Shown: in pieces, positions 11,986 to 23,277 of the stretch
Position numbering within the stretch: position 1 is the first letter of the stretch
Layout: each line of letters starts with the position of its first letter
Assembly: GCF_954871325.1 (NCBI RefSeq)
Contig: NC_088776.1
Coordinates: forward strand, 41,186,569 to 41,250,568
Direction of reading: 5' to 3'
Length of the DNA stretch: 64,000 bases
Source of the DNA: Gordionus sp. m RMFG-2023
Lineage: Eukaryota > Nematomorpha > Gordioida > Chordodea > Parachordodidae
Notes under the pieces: generated by a model
Seen by the model: only the letters and a program-made list of their open reading frames with translations
Databases searched by the model: none
Told to the model about the DNA's origin: nothing
Made by a program: the position numbers and the translations under genes

Positions 11986-13745
11986 TTATATCTTTTCTCA
12001 ATTTATTTTTCTTCTCATTTTTGATAATTCTTTTGTCTTTTTAAAAATCATTTATAAATTTTCCGTTATTCTTCACCTCTCTGCTCCATTTTTTTAAACA
12101 ATTCTTTACTTTTTTTTCAGTATACATGATATATTTTGATCTTTTATGATTTTTTATCCTTATATTGTAATCTCTTACATATATTTCTAACTTTTTCAAT
12201 CTCTTTAAGTCATTTTTAATCTTTATTATTTTTGATCTTTTCTCAAGTTTTTTTCTTCTCATTTTTGATAATTCTTTTCTAAATTATTGACAGACAATTT
12301 TTTTATATTAGAATTTTTTACATATCAAATTATTTAATTATAATTATGATATATATGTAATATAGTAAGAAACAAAAATTTATATTAATCATTAATAACT
12401 TCCCCTCTTCTACATTTTGTAAATTCATATTTCTAAAATAATTCTTTGCATTCTCTTTAGATATTTCTCTTTCTCCATGCTCTATAAAACTAATTAATTC
12501 CTCCTCGTTATTAGGATTTTGATTTCTGATAAAATCCTTCCATTGAAAAAAAACACATTTTCAATGGGATTAAAATAAGGATTGTAAGGTGACAAATATT
12601 TCAATGTATGCTCTCTTCTTTCTATCGATTCCCTAATTGTATGATTATAATGAAATGGAACATTATCCATCACAAAAATAATATTCATCATGTTCTTCTT
12701 CAAAATGATTTAATATTACATTTACAAAGTCGCTAAAGTATATAGCTTTGCAGGGGCCATCAAGAACTTCGAATCTGAATATTCCTGCAAATATGAGATC
12801 AGCAATGGTAGTATAATTCATTGTCTTTATTCCTTGAACATTTTTTAATATACTTTCTATTTAATTCTGAATATCTATATAACCACCTCATTGATATTGA
12901 AAACCCGCTCTCATCGATAAATATAAATTTTTTTTTCATATAGGCTACTTCAGCAAACCAATTCGCGATTTTTTGCGAATCTCGATAATTGATTCGGTAT
13001 TTTCTCTAACTGAACGTAGTAATACTCTTTTAAAGCTATATCTAAATCCTGAGGGTCTTGATACCATATTTTTTGATATTTCCAAATCATATCTTTCTTT
13101 AATCATTTCACATAACCTTTTTAAGGATAAAGTACAATCCAAATTTATACAATTTAATATATATTCTTCCACTTCTTTATTTAATTTCTTGCATGCATGT
13201 GAACCTCCTTTGGACAAACTATATTTTATTCTATTTTTGAGATGTGAGTATTTAATATTTGTCACTGTCTTATAGCTTACTTTAAAACATAATGCTATAT
13301 TTTTGATACTATCCTTTTTTTAACGCGTCAATTATTAGAGCTTTAGTTTTACTGTTAATATTTTTTCCCCTTGTTTTTATCATATCTTCATGAATATCGT
13401 AATTATAATTAAATAATTTGATATGTAAATGTAAAAAATTCTAATATAAAAAAATTGTCTGCCTAGTAAGAAAAAAAAATTTAAAAAAGATCAAAAAAAT
13501 AAAGAATAAAAATGCCTTAAAGAAATTGAAAAAGTTAGAAATGTATGTAAAAGATTACAATATAAGGAAAAAAATCATAAAAGATCAAAATTTATCATGT
13601 ATACTGAAAAAAAAGTAAAGAATTTGTTTAAAATGGAGCAGAGAGGTGAAGAAAAATAACAGAAAATTTAAATTATTTTTAAAAAGACAAAAGAATTAAC
13701 AAAAATGAGAAGAAAAATAAATTGAGAAAAGATATAGTAAGAAAA
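11986..13745 (-). mobile_element. Tc1-like element with long terminal inverted repeats
   Basis: The two arms, about 11986-12345 and 13392-13745, are inverted copies of each other with small indels. Both contain the shared boundary CAGACAATTTTTTTATATTAG near the inner end. Between them lies a broken DD34E transposase on the minus strand. Arms of about 355 bp are long for Tc1/mariner. I could not fix the outer TA duplication. Confidence 0.75.
12390..13383 (-). pseudogene. Tc1-like DD34E transposase, frameshifted
   Basis: Reading begins at an ATG at 13383. An N-terminal helix-turn-helix region (SKTKALIIDALKKG, then SIKNIALCF, YKTVTNIK) is followed by a second basic domain, then IDESGFS near 12900 (first catalytic D). 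FVMDNVPFH near 12680 carries the second D, and FNPIENVF carries the E; exactly 34 residues separate the second D and the E, i.e. DD34E. At least two single-base frameshifts (in GG/TAG near 13313 and in the T run near 12545) and further stops disrupt it. The tail continues as a plausible frame to about 12390. Confidence 0.85.
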
Positions 13746-13845
13746 TTAAAGTAAAGAAATCGTAAAAAGTTAGAAATAAAATAAGAAGGAATAATAAAAT
13801 AAATAAAAATTTAAGAAAAATTGACAAGTAAAAAAATTTAAAAAA

Positions 13846-14063
13846 TAACGATTTCCTTTTTTTGATTGACACTTTTCCATTCCTTTTAAGAATTTTCCTT
13901 TTTTGATTGATACTTTTCCCTTTTTGTTTAGCACTTTTTCTTTTTTCATTGAACCTTTTCCTTTTTTGTTTGACAATTTTCATTTTTTGATCGAACCTTT
14001 TCCTTTTATGATTGCCACTTTTCTTTTTTTGATTGGGAATTTTATGATTGAAACTTTTCAAAA
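13846..14063. repeat. T-rich minisatellite, about 27-bp units
   Basis: About eight imperfect copies of a unit like TTTTCCTTTTTTGATTGA(A/T)AC lie in tandem. The minus strand is open across them and would give Lys/Arg-rich repeats, but the period and composition explain that frame without a real gene. Confidence 0.75.
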
Positions 14064-14278
14064 ATCACATGATTAATGACAAAGAAAAGAAATTGTTATA
14101 ACTATTTTCGTCAAAAAAAAAATAGAAGTTTGAAACTGGCGATTATTTTGTTTTGCAAACTCTAGGATTTTATTTATATAGTTTTTTGCGGAGTTCCGTG
14201 TTATACATAGTTTTGACTAATTTTTACAGTACGTGCTTTTTTTGTCTTCTTAATTGGTTTAGTAATTATATTTACATC

Positions 14279-15003
14279 CAGGGATGTGAACCCGCCTAAA
14301 TTTTTACCCGGGTTCGGTTTAAGGTAAAAAATAGGTGGGTTCGGTTCGGGTTCGGTTTAGGGAAATATTTTTTGGTTCCGGGTTTCTCGGGTTTAACAAT
14401 ATTGAATTGATAATGAAAAAAATCATATTCACATCATAATTAAAAACTAGACATAAATTTGGTATAAAAAATAAACTTTTTATTTTATTTATAGGCAAAA
14501 TATAGTTAAAAATACAAAGCAGTCATGTATCATTTAAAAAAATTTATTTAGACGTATTTCTTTAAATTAACAATATCCAATATAATAATTTTTACTTTGA
14601 CTTATACAATTTTATTTTCCTCTAAGTAATAATCTTTGAGAATTAGTTAAAAATTAAAAATAAAGGCGTAATTTATTAACACACCAATAGGAATCTAGAT
14701 AAATTAAAAAAATTTAAAAATGTTGTAAATGAATTAAGTTGTTCAAAATTTATTAATACTGCACTTAATTGGAATGAAAATATTATAAAATCTCAATTAA
14801 ATTATTAATATTTGTATTTTACAAGTATCTTAATACATGATTTTAAACAATACACTGAACCCGATGGAACCCGGGTTCAATTAAGATTCACGGGTTCGGC
14901 TCGCGGTTTGAAAATTTTATAAACGGGGTTCAGGTTTGATTCGGGTTCAGATTTTTTCCTTAAAAACCCGGGGTTTCTTTTCCTGGTTCGGTTCGAATAC
15001 CTG
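14279..15003. mobile_element. GAACCC-type MITE, copy 1
   Basis: The left end is CAGGGATGTGAACCC and the right end inward is CAGGTATTCGAACC. Runs of GGGTTCGGTTCGGGTTCGG occur near both ends with an A+T centre. The same element lies at 63097-63858, and a relative at 52281-53164. Target duplications are not clean here. Confidence 0.65.
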
Positions 15004-16059
15004 TTCATCGTTTATGATTTTTTGTGCCTTTTGTATTAATTTACATGATTTTTGCATACTTTAGAACTTTGCTCGCTTTTTGTCGTTTTGCATGGTTTAG
15101 TAATTCCCCTCTAAATTTAATGTTCAATTTAGAATCTATTACTAAATCAATTGATAAAATCATTTTATCTCTCAAAATCTGACTGAACCTATTTCTTTTC
15201 TACCTTTTATCAGACCACATCATTATTTTATTTTTACTCGTTTGTTATTCTTCAATTTCCTCGTATATAATGATTTTTATTCACGATTTCTAAAATAACA
15301 TTTTTTTAAAACAATATTCTCAATTCCAACAATCATTTATTTCGAATCATTCCCTAAAATTAACCTGTATTTTATTCCGGTATTATTCGTTAATTTTAAA
15401 ATTAGCGTGCTACCGCTATTTTTCAAAAAAAGATAGCTTATGCTGTTGCTATTTTTAAAAAAAAATAAGTTTGCTAATAGCATTTCAAAAAGTATCTTCG
15501 TTATTTCATATAACATAATTCAAATTACTATTTTATATTTTAAAATATTCGATGTGTCAGTTGATAATTTTAGTGCTCTATATCGGAGAAAAAAAAAGTG
15601 CATAACAGATTTGGTATCCCCTATGACATAGAATAGATATAATTGCTTAAAATTACGGAATACAAAAATAAATATTAAAAAGATTTTTATTATAAATAAA
15701 TAAAATTAAAGATTATGATAAATCACACCAAAATCTCATAATGAATATATAGAATGTGGCTAATGTAATGATATAGTTGCCTCTAAGGATTGTTCTCTCA
15801 ATTACTAGATACCTGGGGTGTTGCATTAAGGGTTCTACAGACATGTCATTTTAGAAAATAAATTTTGCTGCATTGAATAATTATTTATCATTTTGCAAAT
15901 TTGGTAGAGAAAAATTACAATGGAAGACTTAAAATTAAAAAGTAATTAGTGGAATTCACGAATGAATGCTTAATACTTACCTTAAAATTTAAATTTATAT
16001 AAACAATAATTATAATAAAATTTTATCGTCTGCTTTTTAATTTAAATCTATAAGAAGTT
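15004..16059. other. Noncoding stretch with a worn hAT-type end
   Basis: At about 15393-15500, AGCGTGCTACCGCTATTTTT resembles the AGTAGCGCGCTA repeats at 8270-8345 and is probably a relic of the same hAT family. No gene seen otherwise. Confidence 0.45.
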
Positions 16060-16321
16060 ATGAGTAAGTTTTAAAAATTAGTTTGTTTTATATTTATTGT
16101 TAATAATAGATAAATATTTCCAAAATTTTAATGAGCCAGCCATACCTAACGATTTCGATAAGACTCCATATGTACCTAATTATCAAAGGAAAATTATTGA
16201 TGAAGCATTTACAAATCCGTTATTAAAGCAAAAACCAAATAAGCATATAAATAAGGGCAACTGTATTAAACACAAACAAAGCTCCATGATGGCAACATCT
16301 GATGACTTTTACGAAAAGTAA
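16060..16321 (+). CDS. Small two-exon protein of unknown family, 71 aa
   Basis: Exon 1 contributes ATGA (16060-16063). A 46-bp intron (16064-16109) has a consensus GTAAGT donor and ends AATAATAG. Exon 2 (16110-16321) ends in TAA. The joined frame is exactly 72 codons including the stop, and an in-frame TAA lies just upstream of the ATG, so the start is well placed. The protein begins MNKYFQNFNEP, has a charged middle (TPYVPNYQRKIIDEAF), a basic stretch and an acidic end (SDDFYEK). No signal peptide or membrane segment is seen, and I recognise no family. The intron size matches those in the two other spliced genes here, which supports a real gene. Confidence 0.55.
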
Positions 16322-16745
16322 ACTTGTGAGGTTCTTTTATTTGGTAGAAATCTGATTATTCAATTTCAATAGATTTTTAGACAAATGTATTTGATTTATA
16401 TATATTATCTTTATCAACTATGTTGGATAAAAATTATTTGACCTGCAATTTCTCTTCAGGTTCCAATAATAAAATTATTACTTTTTATACAGCAAACGCT
16501 TAAAAACTATCAATAATCCAATTCTAAGTAGAAACACAAATAATATAGAAAGTAACCTTAGATTAATCACAACCAAAATTGAATTGATACCTCATTGGGA
16601 AACTTTTAGGATTAGGATACCATTTATATATATTCTTCTAGGTTTGACTTTATATTATATTTAAAATTAATTGTTATATGGTTAATTATCCGAGTTTTTA
16701 TAATGCCGATTGAGCGGCTCAATGAGGCGCTTGATTTAATGAGGC
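16322..16745. other. Noncoding, ending in a GAGTC-rich repeat
   Basis: The downstream flank of the small gene has an AATAAA at about 16468. From about 16690 a GAG(C/T)CGGCTC-rich repeat begins; it resumes at 18710 after the hAT-B copy 2 insertion and resembles the repeat at 30899-31435. Confidence 0.45.
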
Positions 16746-17229
16746 CAGGCGCGTATGCAGGAATTTGGTCTGGGAAGGGGGGGGGAGATAATAAATTTTT
16801 TAAAGAAATATTATTGTTAATTAAAAATACTAAGCATAAATTTATTAGGACTAATAACTTTTCTAATACACAATTTTAAATTAATGTGAATTACAAAAAA
16901 ATTATATAGATAAACAAGCATTGAAAAACTATAAAATAAATGTGAATTATAAAATATAAATTGAATATAACCACGATATGAATCACCTAAATGACTCAAA
17001 ATTGAAATTTGAATTTTTTGAGCCTTTAAAATATATAAAGTATAAAAAATTTAAATGTTGGAAATATAAATTAATACACAAAAAGTTTCTTAGGAATAAT
17101 TGTATTTTGTATGTTTTGAGCTAATTTTTCAATCATCTATCCTTGCTTGGCGTTAAATGTTTATGAATATTCAAAAGACCCAAATCATTCAATCTACTTT
17201 CCGAAGTTGTATTTCATAGGTATGTTTTT

Positions 17230-17571
17230 CAGAGACTTGCTGGCCCGGCCATCGAGCCGGACGTATTTTAATTTTTTTTAAACATGCCCGGGCCGGGCCC
17301 GAAATTTTTTTAAAAATGAAAATTTTTTCAAAAAAAATATCCGAGCCGAGCTGTATATTTTAAAACCAAATATTTGAAATCGCCATTATTAGCTATAAAA
17401 ATCAAAAATAAATATAATTTATTTCAAAAAAATTCGGGCCGGGCCTGAAAATTTTATTTTCAAAAAAGCCAGGCAGGGCCTGAAAATTTTTTTAAAGAAA
17501 ACCCGCGCCGAAAAAAATTTTTGAAAAAAATCTGGGCTGTGCACTGCATATGGTACCTCTGCAGAGCTCTG
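17230..17571. repeat. GC-striped insert within hAT-B copy 2
   Basis: It is bounded by CAGAGACTTGCTGG and CTGCAGAGCTCTG and sits at the position of the copy 1 insert, between GTATGTTTTT and TTATTCTTC. The unit number and order differ from copy 1, and an A+T stretch near 17355-17425 is extra. Confidence 0.7.
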
Positions 17572-17594
17572 TTATTCTTCTTAAAAAAGAGAAT

Positions 17595-18410
17595 GTTCTC
17601 TCATTAGTTTACTAATGGGAAGAGTTGCTAATATATATATAACCATTTTGATATATTGGGAATATAATGTAAAATATGTTTGAAATAATGCAAAGCATCC
17701 ATAGCATTTTTTGGGACTGTATCAACTATAGTTAATCTTTTAGTCATAGTTATTCAGCTAATAAGGCATCATAAGATATTTTAACATCTTCATGATAAAA
17801 ATCTAACAAATATTTATTTATTTTTTTCTATCACCATCTGAAAAAGGTCGGAAAGGCTTTTGTGGAAGTAATATCTGCGGATTTGTATTTGCTGCATGAT
17901 GAATTAAAAACCATTCATTTATTTTGGTTATAAATGTATCTAAGAGAGGAGACATTTGTTTTATAATACTCTTCTACTGATCCTATATAAATGTTTTGAC
18001 GATGAGCTTGCTTGCTGCAAGTCGAGGGGGACAAATATTAAACACGTATAGCTCGGCTTTTGACTCAACAATAACATAAAAATATGAAATTCTTCATCAA
18101 CATTAGCACTAATTTCCTTGAGTTCTAATAAAATGCTCTCCGCTATTCTCATCTTCTTAATCAAGTCAATGTCATGTTTTTGAAAAGTATTACATAAAAT
18201 AGTTGTATAATTAAATAATACATTCTAATGAGAAAAAATTTGAAATAAGTATTGAATCCAATAATTTTCTTGCTTCTGAGGAAATAGCCATTGTGATATT
18301 TCAGTAATAGCATTAATAATTGGCTCTTCTAACTCCATAAAAGCTGTTACTGCTTGATGGCGGAGACTCAATCTCGTTGGACATGCAATTTCTTTCTCCA
18401 TGTTGGACAA
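17595..18410 (-). pseudogene. hAT-B copy 2 transposase (ZMYM1/DUF4371-like), broken
   Basis: Near 18400-18270 the minus strand reads CPTRLSLRHQAVTAFMELEE, matching the CPTRW-x(3)-R-x-x-A motif of ZMYM1-like hAT transposases (W replaced by L). It continues through KKMRIAESILLELKEI near 18150 and fragments of the PRL..RQ block. Stops and frameshifts show that it is dead. Confidence 0.7.
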
Positions 18411-18952
18411 GGAGTTTCAGAAATAATTATTATTTGACTATAAATTTAGATAAATAATACGCCACTAAAATTTAAAAATAATAGGTAAATTACGCCAAGG
18501 AAAACTTGAAATCGAAATTAATTGATAAAATAACTTAGTAGATGAGTGTGATAAATAAATGTAATTAAATATATAAATGAGATAGGAATAAATTAACAAA
18601 TTTAAATTAATATTAACAATAATATTTTTGAAAAATATAATCCGGCATCTGCATTTTTTGGCTTTAAGGAAGGGGGAAGGATTTGCCCCCCCCGCTGCGT
18701 ACGCGCCGGAATGAGGCGGCTCCTAAGCTAACTCAAGTATGGTTTGAATCAACTCCTGAGTTGACTCGATACTCAATTGAGATCTATTTTTGATTGAATT
18801 GGCTTGAACCTGTTTTTAATCTTGCCTGTGTTTTCTGAGTAGTTTTTTGATTATCTACTTAAACCGATTTTTGAATTTTAATTATTTATTTTTTTGGAAA
18901 TATTTTCTTCATTTTGGCAAAATATTTTTTCATGGATAATATGGTATCACGA

Positions 18953-19090
18953 CAATTCGGCGCGAAAAATTCGGCGCAGAAAACTCGGCGCATCGTCAAT
19001 TCAGCGCGGCGACAACTCGGCGCGGCGACAACTCGGCACAACGTCAATTCGGCGCGGCGACAATTCGGCGCGGCGTCAATTAGGCGCGTA
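18953..19090. repeat. CGGCGC tandem block, left arm
   Basis: About eight imperfect units of roughly 16 bp alternate CGGCGCGGCGAC with AACTC, AATTC or similar. The mirror block is at 20838-21028. These are the most G+C-rich bases for kilobases around. Confidence 0.75.
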
Positions 19091-19301
19091 TCTAATACAG
19101 TTGCAATTTATTATAAATTTATTAGTATAAAAAAAAGGATGAACAAATAGAAATGATTTTGAATGTTGGTCATATTAATTATTTCTTCGTATTTTTTTTT
19201 ACAAAAATCTCAATTTTATTTACTAAATAATATCAATAAAAAAATTAACAACCAATATTTATACCGATTTCCTTGCTGGACCAATTTACCACGTTATAAG
19301 G

Positions 19302-20625
19302 TAGGGGAGACTGGGGTTAATTGAACCGATTTTTACAAAATTTAGCTCCTGATTTTTTTATATAATATAAAAAATAATATATGATTAGATACCTCCTAAA
19401 ACTATACTCTGTAAAGGTACCTTATAAAAATTTTAAGAATATAATCATTTTTTTTAAATTTTACTTTTTGAAAAAGTAAAAATAATATCCAAACAGCCCC
19501 AATAGCGGGGTGGGGCAAATTCAAGGGGCTACTAAATCATTGGTTTTTTTAGCCATAATAAATTGAAATGCATTTTTATTTATTAATAATGATACGTATA
19601 GAATAATTTTATTGTTTTATTGTTAAAAATATCATAATACTTATAAATTGAAGCAAATTATATATAAAAATTGAAACTTAATTTAGGTTAATTTAATAAA
19701 CATTTTGGACATAAAGGAGATATTATGATTTCTTAGCATAAATCCTAAATACCAATCATAAACAGCCATGAAATTGCCTTTGTGCGTTAATTCGTTTTTG
19801 ATTATTTTATAATAGAAAAAATTAGTTAAACATAATATATATTTAAAATGATTAATAGAATTATTTTAAGGATTTTTAATAAATCTAAAAAATGAATAAG
19901 TCTTAATTTGAATTTTATTGGATCAACATTAGTGCTGTTAAACGTCCGATTTGGGTCGATTAAGATTTTAACCATAATAACATGTAAGATTAGAGATAGA
20001 AGTCCAAACTTTTCTTACATTTAGCGCAAAATCTCGCTTACATAATATTGTACTAATCAAAATAGGGGAGACTGGGGTTAGGTACCGGGGCTTGGCAAAC
20101 CACTTAATCTCATCTTAAAATTAAATACACCAGAAGGTTAAATTTTATCATAATATAGTTTTTATTAGTTTACGTCTATAGACAAAAAATCTTTTGAAAT
20201 AATTATTAAAAATTTTATTTAAGAAATAAAATATTGATGAAGTTTTTATAATTTGGGAAAGTTTTATGAGTATTTATTATATCCAGAAATTTAGAGTTAG
20301 CAGGGCTTGCTAAACCATACACGTCAATTATGGCAGTTAATAATGAAAAAAATACAAAATGTTTATTAAATTAACCAAAATTAAGTTTCAATTTTTATAT
20401 ATAACTTGCCTTAATTTACCCGCTATTGGGGCTTGTTGGACAAAATTGTTCTTTTACAAAAAGTAAAATTCAAAAAAAATGATTATATTCTTAAAATTTT
20501 TTAAAAAGAACCTTTATAGAGTATAGTTTTAGGTATCTAATCATATATTTTTTTTATATTATCTAAAAAACCAGGAGCTATAGCCAATTTTATAAAAATC
20601 GGTCCAATTAACCCCAGTCTCCCCT
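19302..20625. repeat. Inverted pair of partial X repeats inside the foldback element
   Basis: GTAGGGGAGACTGGGGTTA occurs at about 19303, again near 20064 in the same sense, and inverted near 20607-20625. Bases 20064-20625 match 32500-33445 in the same orientation. Bases 19302-19790 match the same segment in reverse. The centre of the foldback is therefore made of two partial X copies facing each other. Confidence 0.6.
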
Positions 20626-20837
20626 ACCTTATAATGTGGTAAATTGGTCCAGCAAGGAAATCGGTATAAATATTGGTTGTTAATTTTTTTTATTGATATT
20701 ACACATTTAGTAAATAAAATTGAGATTTTTGTAAAAAAAAATACGAAGAAATAATTAATATGACCAACATTTAAAATCATTTCTATTTTTCTTTTTTTTA
20801 TACTAATAAATTTATAATAAATTGCAACTGTATTAGA

Positions 20838-21028
20838 TACGCGCCGAATTGACGCCGCGCCGAATTGACGTTGCGCTGAATTGACGTTGCACCGAGTTGT
20901 CGCCGCGCTGAATTGACGTTGCGCCGAGTTGTCGCCGCGCTGAATTGACGATGCGCCGAATTGACGCCGCGCCGAGTTTTCTGCGCCGAATTGTCGTGCG
21001 CCGAATTTTCCGCGCCGAATTGACGTAA
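20838..21028. repeat. CGGCGC tandem block, right arm
   Basis: This is the inverted counterpart of 18953-19090, with about twelve units. The difference in unit number between the arms shows that the tandem block changes length independently in each arm. Confidence 0.75.
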
Positions 21029-21223
21029 AACCGGATAATATTTGAAGTTTTTTTTTCATTATAATTTAATTTTTTTAATATTATAATGTTTTTCAGAAAT
21101 TCAAAAAATTAATTAAAAATTATTTTCGAGATAAAAAAAGGGTGCCATTGCTTCGAACTTTTTTAAAAATTTATGTAGCACAATATAATAACACATATTA
21201 AATAAATACATATTAATATAAAT

Positions 21224-21618
21224 TAGAGATCTGCCAGCCCTATTTTTTAAAAAAAAAAACCGGGTTAGGGCTGGGTCGGGTCTAATATTTTTAAAAAAAA
21301 ATCGGGCCGGGTCGATTCGGGCTTTAAAATTTTTGCCAAATATATCTAAATTTATCAAATTTATGTTGAATTTTTTATGTAAAATAAAAATATTTTATTT
21401 TATTTATAGAATCTAGACGCCATATAACATATTTATTCTATTTTGAGTAATTATAAAAATGAATTTCTATATTTAAATAAATTCGGGCTGGGTCTGGCCG
21501 GGGAATTTTTTTTTAAAAAAATATTTCGGGTTAGGTTCGGATCGGGCCGGCAAAATTTTTTTAAAAAAATTTTGGGTTCGGGCCGGGCCTGAAAAATTAG
21601 GCCCGATGCAGATCACTA
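21224..21618. mobile_element. GC-striped hAT MITE with perfect 8-bp TSD, second copy
   Basis: The ends are TAGAGATCTGCC and TGCAGATCACTA. Identical ATATAAAT duplications flank it at 21216-21223 and 21619-21626. The interior alternates CGGGTCGGG-like blocks with A/T runs and shares an A+T core with the copy at 7182-7532. Confidence 0.8.
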
Positions 21619-21712
21619 ATATAAATACAAAGCAAATGTATAAAAAAACAAATTACAAATAATAATAAATATAAAAAATTATATAATATTAGTAAATCAC
21701 ATGCCATGTGTG

Positions 21713-22612
21713 ATGAACTAAGGATGGAAAAGGGAGTATTTCGAAGAAACACTTGTAATTCCCTTTTAGGATTTCGAATTGAATTTTTTGATTGAGGGAA
21801 AGGGACTCGTTTTTAACCCCTGTCGATTTAAAAACTTTTGGGATTGGGAACCGGGGTTACCCAAAACACTAAAAATTAGAGGAACAAAAATATAAGAATT
21901 AATTTAAAGGGAACCTATATTTATTGCATTTTCTAATTTCTTGAAGTTACAAGAGATCAGAGTCTCTATTAACGGGAAATGAGGTATCACATGACACATC
22001 CTAGACAAGTCATGCCACCGAGCCAAGAATTTAAAGACATGACATCGTAAACAAAGTTTTTCAAATGCACATGGAAGCATAGGAACTAGAAAGCTCTTTA
22101 AATAACTGGAAATGGGGTGCTCGGATCCTTGTAGAACTAGAGTAAGCCAAGATTGTTTGGCCAAAGTTAAAAGTGGATCGTTCAACTCAATAAGAGAGGA
22201 AATAGAGTCATTAAAGGATATCCGAGAAGAAAGAAAACAAGCAATTGCCATTAAATTGAGGGATGAAAATTCAAGTCCACTCTTGTAAGCAGGCAAAGAA
22301 GCAAATAACCAATTAAAATCAGAAAACTTTAGGACTAAAAAGTTCCATTTTAATAAAGATGTGCAATAATTTAGGCAAGTAAAAACACTTTTTGGTGAGG
22401 AAAAAAACTGATGTTTGCTAAGATGAGGAAAATTCTTTAGCGAATTAAAAAGAGATTGAATCAAATTATCAAATAAATTTTGACAAAAGGAAGTTGAAAA
22501 GCCAATAGGAGAACCTAATAGGCAGAGTTCCTCGTGAGGAATGATTTTAAAATATGAAGGAGGGGTAAAATCCTTATTGTTGAGGGAAGATATTTCGCAT
22601 TTATATCTATTT
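21713..22612 (-). pseudogene. Non-LTR retrotransposon fragment, internally deleted
   Basis: Collinear with parts of the copy at 25.7-28.4 kb. The minus strand reads FSDFNWLFASLPAYKSGLEF, then CFLSSRISFNDSISSLIELN, the post-RT region. It then jumps, through a deletion, to a worn piece of the nuclease region (near 22010-21960). The 3' tail (21713-21790) shares GATGAACTA and GGGAGTATTTC with the 25.7-kb copy. The 187-codon open frame is therefore a fossil joining two frames of the original protein. Confidence 0.75.
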
Positions 22613-23269
22613 AATCATATAATTTAATGATTTGAAAAAAAATTCTATCACTGATTTCAACGATTTTGATTTCATTTTGATCGATGCACAACAAACTCTT
22701 TAGGTTATTTTCAAATATAAATATTTTTAGCAATTTAGATCTTTGGGTGATCTTAGGATAATAAAATCTTTATTTATCTAAATCTTTCGTGATTTTAATC
22801 TTTGGTGATTATAATCTTTGGTGAATAAACATTTGTGAGACCATTTTTATGATTATGCGAATAAAATAATTTAGTGGGATCTTACAGGTGTATTTTTAGT
22901 TTCTATTATATTATGATAATTTTTAAATGTTAATTTATAATTAGGTTAAATGTAGTGTTGCTAGTTACTTATATTTTTTGAAATGTAATTATAAAAGTAA
23001 TTAGTAACTTTCGGGTTACCTTTTAAAATATGCCAAACAATATATATATCACTTCTTATTATTATGATTTCCCAAATTCGAAGTGATTATTAAATATAAA
23101 ATTTCACTTGCATAAAATGCTCTTGTAGGACATTTGTTTATTCAGGTATTTATTCTTAGAGGAAAACAGAACATCTTTTTGAAAATAGTTATTTTAAAAG
23201 TTACAAAAGAAAATTATAAGCTCAAATTTTTATGAAAAATAAATATTATATTGTGTTAAAAACCCTTTA
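22613..23269. other. Noncoding with a short ATCTTTGGTGAT repeat
   Basis: At about 22735-22830 a short motif (AATCTTTGGTGATT-like) recurs four or five times. No gene seen. Confidence 0.45.
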
Positions 23270-23277
23270 GTATAAAT

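Larger units (their letters stand above)
16746..18709 (-). mobile_element. hAT-B family element, copy 2, with perfect 8-bp TSD
   Basis: The left end is CAGGCGCGTATGCAG. The right end inward is CCGGCGCGTACGCAGCGGGG. Identical AATGAGGC duplications flank it at 16738-16745 and 18710-18717. At 1964 bp it is longer than copy 1 and collinear with it, including the internal GC-striped insert at 17230-17571. Confidence 0.85.
18943..21032. mobile_element. Long foldback (MULE-like) element with perfect 9-bp TSD
   Basis: The ends are GGTATCACGACAATTCGG and, inward from the right, GGTTTTACGTCAATTCGG. Identical GGATAATAT duplications flank it at 18934-18942 and 21033-21041. Both arms (about 18943-19515 and 20428-21032) are inverted copies: a CGGCGCGGCGACAACT-type tandem block, then about 230 bp of A+T sequence, then a GTAGGGGAGACTGGGGTTA motif. 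A 9-bp duplication with long inverted repeats is the usual picture for Mutator-like elements. No transposase is present, so it is non-autonomous. The open frames over the CGGCGC block arise from the tandem repeat. Confidence 0.8.

Noticed and set aside
13696-14061. Lys/Arg-rich minus-strand protein
   Set aside because: Encoded entirely by a T-rich minisatellite; no other evidence of a gene.
16283-16315. CTGATGA followed by a small stem, like a hammerhead ribozyme core
   Set aside because: The GAAA box and the other stems are absent, and the bases lie inside a coding exon.
20559-21059. 166-codon minus-strand open frame
   Set aside because: It begins in the CGGCGC tandem block of the foldback element and its mirror frame occurs at 18914-19150. 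The repeated RRQFGA-type peptide is a by-product.
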